A stretch of 64,000 nt of DNA. Origin: Nocardioides luteus. GTDB lineage: Bacteria > Actinomycetota > Actinomycetes > Propionibacteriales > Nocardioidaceae. Positions 15,117-25,278 of the stretch are shown here, piece after piece. A model generated the notes under the pieces. The model ran no database searches. It was given only the letters and a program-made list of their open reading frames with translations, and was not told the origin of the DNA. Every line of letters starts with the position of its first letter. The stretch's first letter is position 1. The position numbers and the translations under genes are program-made. The DNA is taken from the NCBI RefSeq assembly GCF_000960475.2, contig NZ_JZDQ02000006.1, positions 121,454 through 185,453 of the forward strand, in the 5' to 3' direction.

Positions 15117-15989
15117 TCAGCCCAGCAGACCGAGCAGATACTTCCCGTAGCCGCTCTTCAGCAGCGGCTGGGCGAGCTCGGCGAGCTCCTCGTCGGAGAG
15201 CCAGCCCTGGCGCCAGGCGACCTCCTCGGGAGCACCGATCTTGGTGCCCTGGCGGTGCTCGATGGCCCGGATGAAGTTGGCGGCCTCGTTGAGGTCCTCG
15301 AGGGTGCCGGTGTCGAGCCACGCGGTGCCCCGCGGCAGCACCTCGACGGAGAGGGTGCCGGCCTCGAGGTAGATCCGGTTGAGGTCGGTGATCTCGAGCT
15401 CGCCGCGCGCGGACGGCTTGAGCGTGCGGGCGTGCTCGATGACCGAGCTGTCGTAGAAGTAGAGGCCGGGGACGGCGTACGGGCTCTTCGGCCTCTCCGG
15501 CTTCTCCTCGAGGGAGATCGCCTTGAAGGACTCGTCGAACTCGACGACGCCGTAGGCGCGCGGGTCGGCGACGCGGTAGCCGAAGACGGCCCCGCCGGTG
15601 ATCGTCTTGAACCGGGCCAGCTGGGTGCCGAGGCCGGGACCGTAGAAGATGTTGTCGCCCAGGACGAGGCCGACACCGTCCTCGGACTCGTCGAGGAAGC
15701 CGACGTCGGCGCCGATCGTGAAGGCCTGGGCGAGGCCGTCGGGGGAGGGCTGCTCGGCATAGCTGATGTTGACCCCGAGGTGGCTGCCGTCGCCCAGCAG
15801 CCGGTGGAAGCCGGACGCCTCGTGGGGCGTGGTGATCACCAGGATGTCCCGGATCCCCGCCAGCATCAGCGTGGTCAGCGGGTAGTAGATCATCGGCTTG
15901 TCGTAGATCGGCATCAGCTGCTTGCTGATCGCGAGCGTGATCGGGTGCAGACGTGAGCCGGTGCCCCCGGCCAGGATGATGCCCTTCAT
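15117..15989 (-). CDS. rmlA: Glucose-1-phosphate thymidylyltransferase RmlA
   Basis: 290 residues from ATG 15989 (an in-frame GTG at 15995 adds two residues). The nucleotidyltransferase signature [11 protein letters not shown] is at the N-terminus, with [17 protein letters not shown] and the EEKPERPKS catalytic loop. It makes dTDP-glucose from dTTP and glucose-1-phosphate, the first step of dTDP-rhamnose synthesis. It is divergent from rmlB, with which it shares a compact promoter region. Confidence 0.93.
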   Translation of the reverse strand: MKGIILAGGTGSRLHPITLAISKQLMPIYDKPMIYYPLTTLMLAGIRDILVITTPHEASGFHRLLGDGSHLGVNISYAEQPSPDGLAQAFTIGADVGFLDESEDGVGLVLGDNIFYGPGLGTQLARFKTITGGAVFGYRVADPRAYGVVEFDESFKAISLEEKPERPKSPYAVPGLYFYDSSVIEHARTLKPSARGELEITDLNRIYLEAGTLSVEVLPRGTAWLDTGTLEDLNEAANFIRAIEHRQGTKIGAPEEVAWRQGWLSDEELAELAQPLLKSGYGKYLLGLLG

Positions 15990-15999
15990 GGTCACTTGA

Positions 16000-18485
<2,486 letters not shown>

Positions 18486-18491
18486 CCGCTG

Positions 18492-19424
18492 CTACTCGGA
18501 GCGCTCCGGCAGCCGCCAGGCGGCGGCGTTGTTGTCGAAGGGGGCCAGGCCGCGCGACTGGCGGATGAATCCCCACAGGAGCGGGCCGAGGAGGAGCATC
18601 GCGCCGCCGAGGAGCAGCAGGAAGGTGGCGTCGGCGCCGAGCATCTTGGCGCCCGAGAGGGTCAGCATGATGACGATGCCGCGCCGGATGACCGACTGGG
18701 AGACCCAGCGCGCCATCCGGGAGCCGAGGAAGGTGCCGGGGGTGCCGCCGAGGATGAGCGGGATCAGCACCGCCCAGTCGACGCCGTGGTTGAGCACCTG
18801 GCCGATCGCGGCGGCCAGGACCAGCGGCACGGCCTGGAGCAGGTCGGTGCCGACGAGCTTGACCGCGGACAGCGTCGGATAGACGAGCAGCAGCGCGATC
18901 ATGATGACCGAGCCGGAGCCGACCGAGGTGATGCCGACCAGCAGGCCGCCGAGCGCGCCGATGAAGACGGTGAGCAGCGGCTTCAGGTCGGGGTCGTCCT
19001 CGGGCGCCACGTTGCCGGCGGCGACCTGGCGCAGCTGGAGGTACATCCGGAACATGTAGGACGCGGCGGCGAAGAGCAGCGCACCGCCGAGGACCATCTT
19101 GAGGAAGTGGTCGGTGTCGCCGGGCGCCAGCTTGTGGACGAAGGTGCCCAGGAACGCGCACGGCACCGAGCCGATGATCAGGTACGTCGCCAGCCGCACG
19201 TTGGGCGAGCCGTGCCGCCAGTGCACGGCGGCCCCGACCGACTTGTTGACCGAGGCGGCGACGAGGTCGTTGGCGACCGCGGTCGTCGGCGGCACGCCGA
19301 GGAAGATCAGCGCCGGCGTCATCAGGGCGCCACCGCCCATGCCGGTCAGCCCGACGACGATGCCGATACCGAAGCTGACCACGAGGACACTCAGCGCGTC
19401 GTGGGTGAGGAGGTCGGCGAACAC
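18492..19424 (-). CDS. TSUP-family permease (TauE/SafE, sulfite-exporter type)
   Basis: 310 residues from GTG 19424, with about eight or nine membrane helices. The family repeats are visible as VVGLTGMGGGALMTPALIFLGV near the N-terminus and LLVGITSVGSGSVIMIALLL in the second half, both with the GxxSGxG-like loop. TSUP proteins move small anions such as sulfite, sulfoacetate or taurine. The substrate here cannot be read from the sequence. An ATG at 19454 would add ten polar residues and would overlap the divergent gene start, so the later GTG is preferred. Confidence 0.8.
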   Translation of the reverse strand: MFADLLTHDALSVLVVSFGIGIVVGLTGMGGGALMTPALIFLGVPPTTAVANDLVAASVNKSVGAAVHWRHGSPNVRLATYLIIGSVPCAFLGTFVHKLAPGDTDHFLKMVLGGALLFAAASYMFRMYLQLRQVAAGNVAPEDDPDLKPLLTVFIGALGGLLVGITSVGSGSVIMIALLLVYPTLSAVKLVGTDLLQAVPLVLAAAIGQVLNHGVDWAVLIPLILGGTPGTFLGSRMARWVSQSVIRRGIVIMLTLSGAKMLGADATFLLLLGGAMLLLGPLLWGFIRQSRGLAPFDNNAAAWRLPERSE

Positions 19425-19452
19425 GGGGCAACTCTCACATAGTCTCGCCCCC

Positions 19453-20409
19453 ATGCCAGCACCCGTGCCGTTCGCCGAGATCGTCCGCTCCGACTTCGTC
19501 GAGGGACACCACTACGGATCCGCCCTCTCCCTGGCGGCCGACGGCAGCGTGGAGTGGTCGCTCGGCGACGTCGAGTCGCCGATTCTCCCGCGCTCCTCGA
19601 ACAAACCGGTCCAGGCCCTCGCGATGGTGATCCTCGGTCTCGACCTGCCGCCCGACCTGCTCGCCCTCGCCTGCGCCTCCCACTCGGGCGAGGCGTTCCA
19701 CCAGGAAGGCGTACGCCGCATCCTCGCCACCGTCGGCCTCGACGAGTCCGCGCTCGGCAACATCGAGGACCACCCGTTCGGCGTCGAGGCGCGCGAGGAG
19801 GCACTGCGTCGCGGCGAGCCGAGGACGCGGCTGGCGATGAACTGCTCCGGCAAGCACGCCGCGATGCTCGCCACCTGTGTCGCCGCCGGCTGGTCGCTCG
19901 AGGGCTATCTGGAACCGACGCACCCACTCCAGGAGGGGATCCAGGAGGTGCTCGAGGCGTGCACCGGCGAGGCGGCGTACGTCACCGTCGACGGCTGCGG
20001 GGCCCCCGCCCTGTCGACGTCGCTGACGGGGCTGGCGCGGGCGTTCTCCACCATCGGCTCGGCGGTCGACGGGCCGGCGGCCCGGGTGGCCGAGGCGATG
20101 CGGTCGCACCCCGAGTACGTCTCCGGCACGACCCGCGACGAGGTGGCGCTGCACCGGGCCGTACCCGGACTGATCGGCAAGCTGGGGGCCGAGGCGGTCT
20201 ACGCGGTCGCGCTGCCCGACGGCCGGGCCTGGGCGCTGAAGGCCGACGACGGCGGCGACCGGGCGCGGCCGGTGGTGATGGCCGCGGCGCTGCTGCGAGA
20301 CGGTGTCGGCGACCTGGACGGGGTCGACGCGGACGCCCTGCGGGCGACCGGCGAAGCAGCGATCCTCGGCGGCGGGCGCCCGGTGGGGGAGATCCGCGCG
20401 CTGCTGTGA
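19453..20409 (+). CDS. Asparaginase II-like protein
   Basis: 318 residues of the asparaginase II family (Rhizobium etli AnsA-like, unrelated to E. coli AnsB). It has the RSSNKPVQALAMV segment, the ACASHSGEAFH motif, AMNCSGKHAAML (Ser and Lys of the proposed active site), the VTVDGCGAPALSTSL loop and GKLGAEAVYAVAL. Its probable reaction is hydrolysis of L-asparagine to aspartate. A -10 element TAGTCT (19440-19445) seven bases before ATG 19453 suggests a leaderless mRNA. It is divergent from the TSUP permease. Confidence 0.85.
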   Translation: MPAPVPFAEIVRSDFVEGHHYGSALSLAADGSVEWSLGDVESPILPRSSNKPVQALAMVILGLDLPPDLLALACASHSGEAFHQEGVRRILATVGLDESALGNIEDHPFGVEAREEALRRGEPRTRLAMNCSGKHAAMLATCVAAGWSLEGYLEPTHPLQEGIQEVLEACTGEAAYVTVDGCGAPALSTSLTGLARAFSTIGSAVDGPAARVAEAMRSHPEYVSGTTRDEVALHRAVPGLIGKLGAEAVYAVALPDGRAWALKADDGGDRARPVVMAAALLRDGVGDLDGVDADALRATGEAAILGGGRPVGEIRALL

Positions 20410-20412
20410 TCT

Positions 20413-20429
20413 GCTAGCGGTCCGCTAGC
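20413..20429. promoter_or_regulatory. Perfect palindrome with GCTAGC half-sites
   Basis: GCTAGCGG-T-CCGCTAGC begins three bases after the asparaginase stop. It shares its GCTAGC half-site with the dyad at 20523-20540 and may be a distal operator for the XRE regulator or a weak terminator. Confidence 0.4.
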
Positions 20430-20522
20430 GACGCCGCTCTGCATGTTTCACGAGTGTTTCTGCCTGTTGACCTGGCAACTAGTGGGTGATGTGTGTCACT
20501 TCGGTTGCTCAGGGCTTGTGTT

Positions 20523-20540
20523 TGCTAGCAATTGTTAGCA
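20523..20540. promoter_or_regulatory. Probable operator of the XRE-hbhA operon
   Basis: TGCTAGCAATTGTTAGCA is an 18-bp dyad with one mismatched pair, ten bases before the XRE start codon and within the probable promoter. Autoregulation is likely. Confidence 0.55.
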
Positions 20541-20550
20541 CACTGGAGTC

Positions 20551-20994
20551 ATGGTCAAGAGCAAGGTCACGAGTGCGGTCGGCACGCTCGGCGAGTATCT
20601 GAAGGAACAGAGGATCTCGGCCGAGATGTCTCTGCGTCAGCTCGCCGACCAGGCAGGCGTGTCCAACCCCTACCTCAGCCAGATCGAGCGCGGTCTGCGC
20701 AAGCCATCGGCTGAGGTCCTCCAGCAGATCGCCAAGGCGCTGCGGATCTCGGCGGAGCAGGTCTACGTCCGTGCCGGGATCCTCAGCCCCGACTCCAACG
20801 TCGGAGGGTCCGTGGAGCTCGCGGTGCTCGCCGATCCGAGCCTGACCGAGCGGCAGAAGCACTCGCTGCTCGACGTCTACCACTCGTTCCTTGCTCTCAA
20901 CAGTCGTGTCACCGCCGATGCGCCGGCCGCCGATGAAACCGACGAAGAACCCCATCACGAGGAGAACCCAGATGCCCACGCTGCCCAAGATTGA
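20551..20994 (+). CDS. XRE-family transcriptional regulator
   Basis: 147 residues. The XRE helix-turn-helix is at about 14-70 (LGEYLKEQRISAEMSLRQLADQAGVSNPYLSQIERGLRKPS spread over its helices). A C-terminal acidic tail (ADETDEEPHHEENPDAHAAQD) is unusual and may be disordered. ATG 20551 has a GGAG ribosome binding site. It overlaps the start of the next gene by 23 bases. In Mycobacterium tuberculosis Rv0474, an XRE regulator, precedes hbhA (Rv0475) in the same way, so control of the next gene is likely. Confidence 0.88.
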   Translation: MVKSKVTSAVGTLGEYLKEQRISAEMSLRQLADQAGVSNPYLSQIERGLRKPSAEVLQQIAKALRISAEQVYVRAGILSPDSNVGGSVELAVLADPSLTERQKHSLLDVYHSFLALNSRVTADAPAADETDEEPHHEENPDAHAAQD

Positions 20995-21523
20995 GACCAC
21001 CAAGCCCCTCAACGCCGTCGCCGGCGTCGCCGACCTGGCCTACGAGACCGTCAAGGACCTCGCCCTCGACCTGCAGAAGAAGGTCGACGGCTACCGTTCC
21101 GAGGCGACCACCAAGCTGACCGACGCTCGCGCCAAGGCGACCGAGAAGGCCACCGCCTACCGCACCCAGGCGACCGAGAAGGCGACCGCAGCCAAGTCCA
21201 CCGTCACCGGCTTCGACCCGAAGACCCTCCCGGCCCTGGCCAAGGAGCAGTACACCGTCCTGCCCGAGAAGCTGAAGACCACCGTCAAGGCCAAGCTCGA
21301 CGAGACCACCGGCTCCGCCACCGGCACCTACGACAAGCTCGCCACCCGCGGTGAGACCTTCGTCGCGAAGTTCAAGAAGTCCGAGGCCGCCGAGGCCCCG
21401 GCCGAGGCTCCCAAGGAGGAGGCCCCCAAGGCTGAGGCCCCGAAGGCTGAGGCCGCTCCGGCCGAGAAGCCGGCCCCCGCCAAGAAGGCTCCCGCCAAGA
21501 AGACGGCTGCCAAGAAGGCCTGA
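20972..21523 (+). CDS. HbhA-like Lys/Ala-rich protein
   Basis: 183 residues. A helical, coiled-coil-prone region (about 15-140) is followed by a Pro/Ala/Glu segment and a Lys/Ala-rich tail (KKAPAKKTAAKKA), the layout of mycobacterial heparin-binding haemagglutinin and of histone-H1-like actinobacterial proteins. It may bind polyanions at the surface or DNA. ATG 20972 has a GAGGAGAAC ribosome binding site and lies inside the end of the XRE gene. Adhesin function is an inference from the mycobacterial homologue. Confidence 0.75.
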   Translation: MPTLPKIETTKPLNAVAGVADLAYETVKDLALDLQKKVDGYRSEATTKLTDARAKATEKATAYRTQATEKATAAKSTVTGFDPKTLPALAKEQYTVLPEKLKTTVKAKLDETTGSATGTYDKLATRGETFVAKFKKSEAAEAPAEAPKEEAPKAEAPKAEAAPAEKPAPAKKAPAKKTAAKKA

Positions 21524-21540
21524 TCCAGGCTCTCCACAGA

Positions 21541-21572
21541 AAGACGGCCCGCTCGAGAGAGCGGGCCGTCTT
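21541..21572 (+). terminator. Terminator after the HbhA-like gene
   Basis: A perfect 14-bp stem (21541-21554 and 21559-21572) with loop GAGA, 17 bases after the stop. The right arm ends in TT followed by CTC. Confidence 0.88.
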
Positions 21573-21579
21573 CTCGTGT

Positions 21580-21672
21580 GCCGAGGCGTCAGCTCTGCAG
21601 GCCGAGACGTCACGTACGTCGGCCGAGTCGGCACGCGAGTGACATCTCGGCCGACGGGGCTGACGCCTCGGC
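21580..21672. repeat. Long inverted repeat with a GCCGAGTCGGC centre
   Basis: Arms of 34 bases (21580-21613 and 21639-21672) are near mirror images: GCCGAGGCGTCAGC plus GGCCGAGA-GTCAC on the left and their complements on the right. The loop contains the palindrome GCCGAGTCGGC (21622-21632), so the element is symmetric about 21626-21627. It lies between the convergent HbhA-like gene and galE. It belongs with the elements at 6298, 9669 and 63945. Confidence 0.8.
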
Positions 21673-21689
21673 CGACGCTTCGGCAGGGG

Positions 21690-22667
21690 TCAGCTCGGGT
21701 AGTCCGCACCCGCGGCCTGGCGGGCCTCCCAGGCGGTGGCGACCATGGAGCGCAGGTCGTGGCGCATCTCCCACTCGAGATCGCGCCGGGCGAGCTCGCC
21801 GGTGGCGACGATGCGGGCGGGGTCGCCGGGGCGGCGCGGCTTGATGACGGGCTCGAAGTCGATGCCGGTCACCTCGCGGATGGCGTCCATGATCTGCCGC
21901 ACCGAGGAGCCGTCGCCGGAGCCGAGGTTGTAGACGGCCTCCAGGTCCGCACCCGAGGCGAGCCGCTTGGCGGCGACGACGTGGGAGTGGGCGAGGTCGG
22001 CGACGTGCACGTAGTCGCGTACGCAGGTGCCGTCGGGCGTCGGGTAGTCGTCGCCGTTGATCTGCGGCGTCTTCCCCTTGGCCAGCGCGTCGAAGACGAG
22101 CGGGAAGAGGTTGTGGGGGCTGGTGTCGTAGAGGTCCTTGCTGCCGGAGCCCACCACGTTGAAGTAGCGCAGCGACGTGTGGGCGAGGCCCTCGGCGCGC
22201 GCCACGTCGGCGATCAGCCACTCGCCGATCAGCTTCGACTCGCCGTAGGGGCTCTCCGGGTTGGTCGGTGTGGTCTCGGTGACCAGGTCGACGTCGGGGG
22301 TGCCGAAGGTCGCGGCGGAGGAGGAGAAGACCAGCTTGTCGACACCGGTGGCCACCATCGCCTCGAGGAGGTTGGCGGTGCCGGTGACGTTCTGGGCGTA
22401 CGTGTGCAGCGGCCGCTGCACCGAGACACCGGCGTACTTGTAGCCGGCGAGGTGGATGACCCCCTCGACGCCGTTGTCGGTGATCGCCTGCTCGATCGCC
22501 GCCTTGTCCAGCAGCGTCGCCTCGACGAACGTGACGTTGTCGGGCACGAACTTCGCGAACCCGGAGGAGAGGTCGTCGAGGACGACCGGCTCCATGCCTG
22601 CGTCGAGCAGCGCCTGCACGACGTGCGATCCGATGTAGCCCGCGCCTCCGGTAACCAACCAACTCAT
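21690..22667 (-). CDS. galE: UDP-glucose 4-epimerase GalE
   Basis: 325 residues from ATG 22667. The NAD motif GGAGYIGSH is at 6-14, the YGESK catalytic pair is near 147, and VRDYVHVADLA and the PRRPGDPA region near the C-terminus are diagnostic. It interconverts UDP-glucose and UDP-galactose. The longer frame upstream lacks family similarity and overlaps the divergent gene, so the start at MSWLVTGG is used. It complements the surface-sugar genes at 13374-18485. Confidence 0.92.
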   Translation of the reverse strand: MSWLVTGGAGYIGSHVVQALLDAGMEPVVLDDLSSGFAKFVPDNVTFVEATLLDKAAIEQAITDNGVEGVIHLAGYKYAGVSVQRPLHTYAQNVTGTANLLEAMVATGVDKLVFSSSAATFGTPDVDLVTETTPTNPESPYGESKLIGEWLIADVARAEGLAHTSLRYFNVVGSGSKDLYDTSPHNLFPLVFDALAKGKTPQINGDDYPTPDGTCVRDYVHVADLAHSHVVAAKRLASGADLEAVYNLGSGDGSSVRQIMDAIREVTGIDFEPVIKPRRPGDPARIVATGELARRDLEWEMRHDLRSMVATAWEARQAAGADYPS

Positions 22668-22697
22668 GCGAAGAAGATAGCGGCAGGTCCCAGCGCC

Positions 22698-22710
22698 TAA
22701 CGTTGGCAGG
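22698..22710 (+). promoter_or_regulatory. Leaderless-type -10 element for the RibD-like gene
   Basis: TAACGT (22698-22703) lies seven bases before GTG 22711. Confidence 0.45.
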
Positions 22711-23385
22711 GTGATCCTCCTGCACGGTGACGGTGACCCGACGACCCCCGAAGGCCTGCGGGCCATCTACACACCTCCGCGGCTGCCCTGGCTGCGGGCC
22801 AACATGGTGAGCTCGCTGGACGGCGCGGCGACCGGCTCCGACGGCCGCTCCGGCACGGTCAACAACGCCGTCGACGTCGATGTCTTCCATGTCCTGCGCG
22901 AGCTCGCCGACGCGGTCCTGGTCGGGGCTGGGACCGCCATCGCGGAGACCTACACGGCCAAGGGTGCGCCGATCGTGATCGTCTCCCGCCGTGGCCGGAT
23001 CCCCGACGAGCTCCGCGGCTGCGATGCCGGCGCTGTCCGGCTCGCGACCGTGGCCGAGGCGCCCGGCCTGGAGGCCGCGCGCGAGGAGATCGGCGCGGAG
23101 AACGTCTACGTCGCCGGCACCTCCGAGGTCGACCTGGCCGCGCTGCTCGAGAGGCTGCACGAGGACGGCATGCGGCACGTGCTCTGCGAGGGCGGGCCGA
23201 CCCTCCTCGGCTCGCTGCTCGAGGCCGGCGTCGTCGACGAGCTGTGCCACACGATCACGCCCAAGCTCCTCGCCGGCGACGGCCGGCGGATCGTGGCCGG
23301 GCCGCCCACCGACGTACCGGTGTCCTTGGCGTCCCTCATCGAGCACGACGGCACGTTGCTCGGACGTTGGCTCGTAAACCGATGA
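22711..23385 (+). CDS. Pyrimidine reductase family protein (RibD C-terminal/DHFR-like)
   Basis: 224 residues matching the reductase domain of RibD: LRANMVSSLDGAATGSDGRSG near the N-terminus, ADAVLVGAGTA, then VLCEGGPTLLGSLLEAGVVDEL. RibD reduces the ribosyl side chain in riboflavin synthesis using NADPH. The deaminase half is absent and no rib genes are adjacent, so this may be a stand-alone riboflavin reductase or a related DHFR-like enzyme. GTG start, apparently leaderless. Confidence 0.85.
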   Translation: MILLHGDGDPTTPEGLRAIYTPPRLPWLRANMVSSLDGAATGSDGRSGTVNNAVDVDVFHVLRELADAVLVGAGTAIAETYTAKGAPIVIVSRRGRIPDELRGCDAGAVRLATVAEAPGLEAAREEIGAENVYVAGTSEVDLAALLERLHEDGMRHVLCEGGPTLLGSLLEAGVVDELCHTITPKLLAGDGRRIVAGPPTDVPVSLASLIEHDGTLLGRWLVNR

Positions 23386-23386
23386 C

Positions 23387-23404
23387 GTTCACCATCAGTT
23401 TCCG
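23387..23404 (+). promoter_or_regulatory. PHO-box-like direct repeat before the ugp operon
   Basis: GTTCACC (23387-23393) and GTTTCCG (23398-23404) begin 11 bases apart, the direct-repeat spacing of PhoP boxes in Streptomyces (consensus GTTCACC). It lies just upstream of glycerol-3-phosphate-type transporter genes, which are classical phosphate-starvation targets. Confidence 0.55.
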
Positions 23405-23482
23405 GTAACGAAATCTTGAGACCGAGAGTTTTACTCTTGACGGGGTCCGAGCCAGCCGCTTGACTCACCGATCGTGCCAGGT

Positions 23483-24397
23483 ATGACGGCCGTCACGACC
23501 AAGCGACCACGTCAGGCACTCTCGGGAAGACGCCTTCGGGAGTGGCTGATCTTTCTGGCGTTCGTGCTGCCCAACGTCGCCCTGATCGCGGTCTTCATCT
23601 ACCGCCCGCTCTTCCAGAACATCTACTACTCGACCCTCAACTGGACGCTGGGCTCGAAGTTCGCGACGCCGGTCGGGCTGGGCAACTACCGCGACTTCTT
23701 CACCTCCGGTGAGGCGAGCAAGGTGCTGACCACGACCGGGATCTTCACCGTCGCGACCGTCGGTCTCACCCTCGCGCTGGGGCTGGGCGTCGCGCTGGCG
23801 CTCAACCGCAAGCTCCCGGGCGCCGGGTTCGCGCAGGCCACGGTCTTCGCGCCCTACATCCTCTCCGGCTACGGCGTCGGCCTCGCCTGGCTCTACATCT
23901 TCGATCCCAACATCGGCGCGCTCTCCGCGATCCTGCGCGATGTCGGCCTGAACAGCCCGGAGTGGATCAACTCGCCGCCCTGGACGCTGACGATGGTGAT
24001 CGTCGTCTACGTCTGGAAGAACCTCGGCTACGCAGCCGTCGTCTACCTCGCCGGCCTGCAGGCCGTCCCGGGCGACCTGCTGGAGGCGGCCGACCTCGAC
24101 GGCGCCGGGCCGGTGCGGCGGTTCTTCACGGTGACCCTGCCGCTGCTGTCGCCGACCACGTTCTTCCTGATGGTGACCACGATCCTCAACAGCCTGCAGG
24201 CCTTCGACCTGCTGATCGCGATGGACAAGCTCGGTCGTGGTGCCCGCACGCTGATCTTCGATGCCTACCTGACCGGCTTCAAGGAGCAGAGCCAGGCCGG
24301 CTACTCCGCGATGCTGTCCACGGTGCTCTTCGCGATCCTCGTGGTCCTCACGCTCGTCCAGCTGATCGTCGTGGAGAGGCGGGTCCACTACCGATGA
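23483..24397 (+). CDS. ugpA: ABC sugar/glycerol-3-phosphate permease (UgpA type)
   Basis: 304 residues from ATG 23483 (an in-frame GTG at 23474 adds three). Six membrane helices and the binding-protein-dependent permease loop EAADLDGAGPVRRFFTVTLPLL (EAA motif, about residue 205). The YYSTLNWTLGS and PYILSGYGVGLAWLYIFDP segments match UgpA-like MalF-family permeases. It is first in the operon, behind a PHO-box-like sequence, and overlaps the next gene by four bases (ATGA). No ATPase is in the operon, so a shared ATPase elsewhere is presumably used. Confidence 0.82.
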   Translation: MTAVTTKRPRQALSGRRLREWLIFLAFVLPNVALIAVFIYRPLFQNIYYSTLNWTLGSKFATPVGLGNYRDFFTSGEASKVLTTTGIFTVATVGLTLALGLGVALALNRKLPGAGFAQATVFAPYILSGYGVGLAWLYIFDPNIGALSAILRDVGLNSPEWINSPPWTLTMVIVVYVWKNLGYAAVVYLAGLQAVPGDLLEAADLDGAGPVRRFFTVTLPLLSPTTFFLMVTTILNSLQAFDLLIAMDKLGRGARTLIFDAYLTGFKEQSQAGYSAMLSTVLFAILVVLTLVQLIVVERRVHYR

Positions 24398-25248
24398 GCG
24401 CTACTGCTCCCTCGCGCAGGGTGCGGCTGACGCCGCTGACCGTACGCGACTACCTGGTGCTGCTGCTCGCGGTGCTGATCGTGGTGCTGCCGCTCGGCTA
24501 CATGATCCTGGCCTCCTTCAAGGGCCCGGGCGACCTGGCGACCACCGACCTGGTGGTCTTCCCGGAGGTCTGGAAGCCGGAGAACTACTCCGAGGCCGCA
24601 CAGAAGGTCCCCTTCGGACGGCTCTTCCTCAACTCCGGCATCGTCACGGTCGTCGGCGCCGGGCTGAAGGTACTGCTCGCGATCCTGACGGCGTACGGCC
24701 TGGTCTTCTGCGAGTTCCCCGCCAAGAAGTACGTCTTCTGGGGCGTGCTCGCCACGATGATGGTGCCGCCGCAGGTCACCGCGCTGCCCAACTACGTCTT
24801 CATCAGCAGCCTCGGCGGCGAGAACACCTACTGGGGCCTCATCCTGCCGGGCCTCGGCACCGGCTTCGGTACGTTCCTGCTGCGTCAGTCCTTCATGCAG
24901 CTGCCCTACGAGGTGATCGAGGCGGCCCACCTCGACGGCGCCGGCCACTGGAAGCGGCTGTGGCACCACGTCGTCCCGATGGCCCTGCCCAGCATCGCGA
25001 CCGTGGCGCTGGTCAACGTGGTCTACGAGTGGAACGACTACCTGTGGCCGCTGATCATCATCACCGAGCCCGAGATGATGACCCTGCCGCGCGGCCTGAC
25101 GCTGCTGCAGAACAGCGAGTCCGCGGCCAGCTCGTTCGGGGTCCTGATGGCCGGCACCGTGATGGTGCTGCTGCCCATCCTCGCCGTCTTCGCGTTCCTC
25201 CAGCGCCACATCGTCAACGGCTTCACCCAAGGCGGCGTCAAAGGCTGA
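24394..25248 (+). CDS. ugpE: ABC permease (UgpE type)
   Basis: 284 residues, MalG-family permease with six helices and the EAA loop EAAHLDGAGHWKRLWHHVVPMALP (about residue 175). The C-terminal QRHIVNGFTQGGVKG is the standard end for this family. It pairs with the preceding permease to form the membrane channel. ATG 24394 overlaps the stop of that gene. Confidence 0.85.
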   Translation: MSATAPSRRVRLTPLTVRDYLVLLLAVLIVVLPLGYMILASFKGPGDLATTDLVVFPEVWKPENYSEAAQKVPFGRLFLNSGIVTVVGAGLKVLLAILTAYGLVFCEFPAKKYVFWGVLATMMVPPQVTALPNYVFISSLGGENTYWGLILPGLGTGFGTFLLRQSFMQLPYEVIEAAHLDGAGHWKRLWHHVVPMALPSIATVALVNVVYEWNDYLWPLIIITEPEMMTLPRGLTLLQNSESAASSFGVLMAGTVMVLLPILAVFAFLQRHIVNGFTQGGVKG

Positions 25249-25278
25249 CGTCTCGCCATGACAGGGAAGGGATGCATC

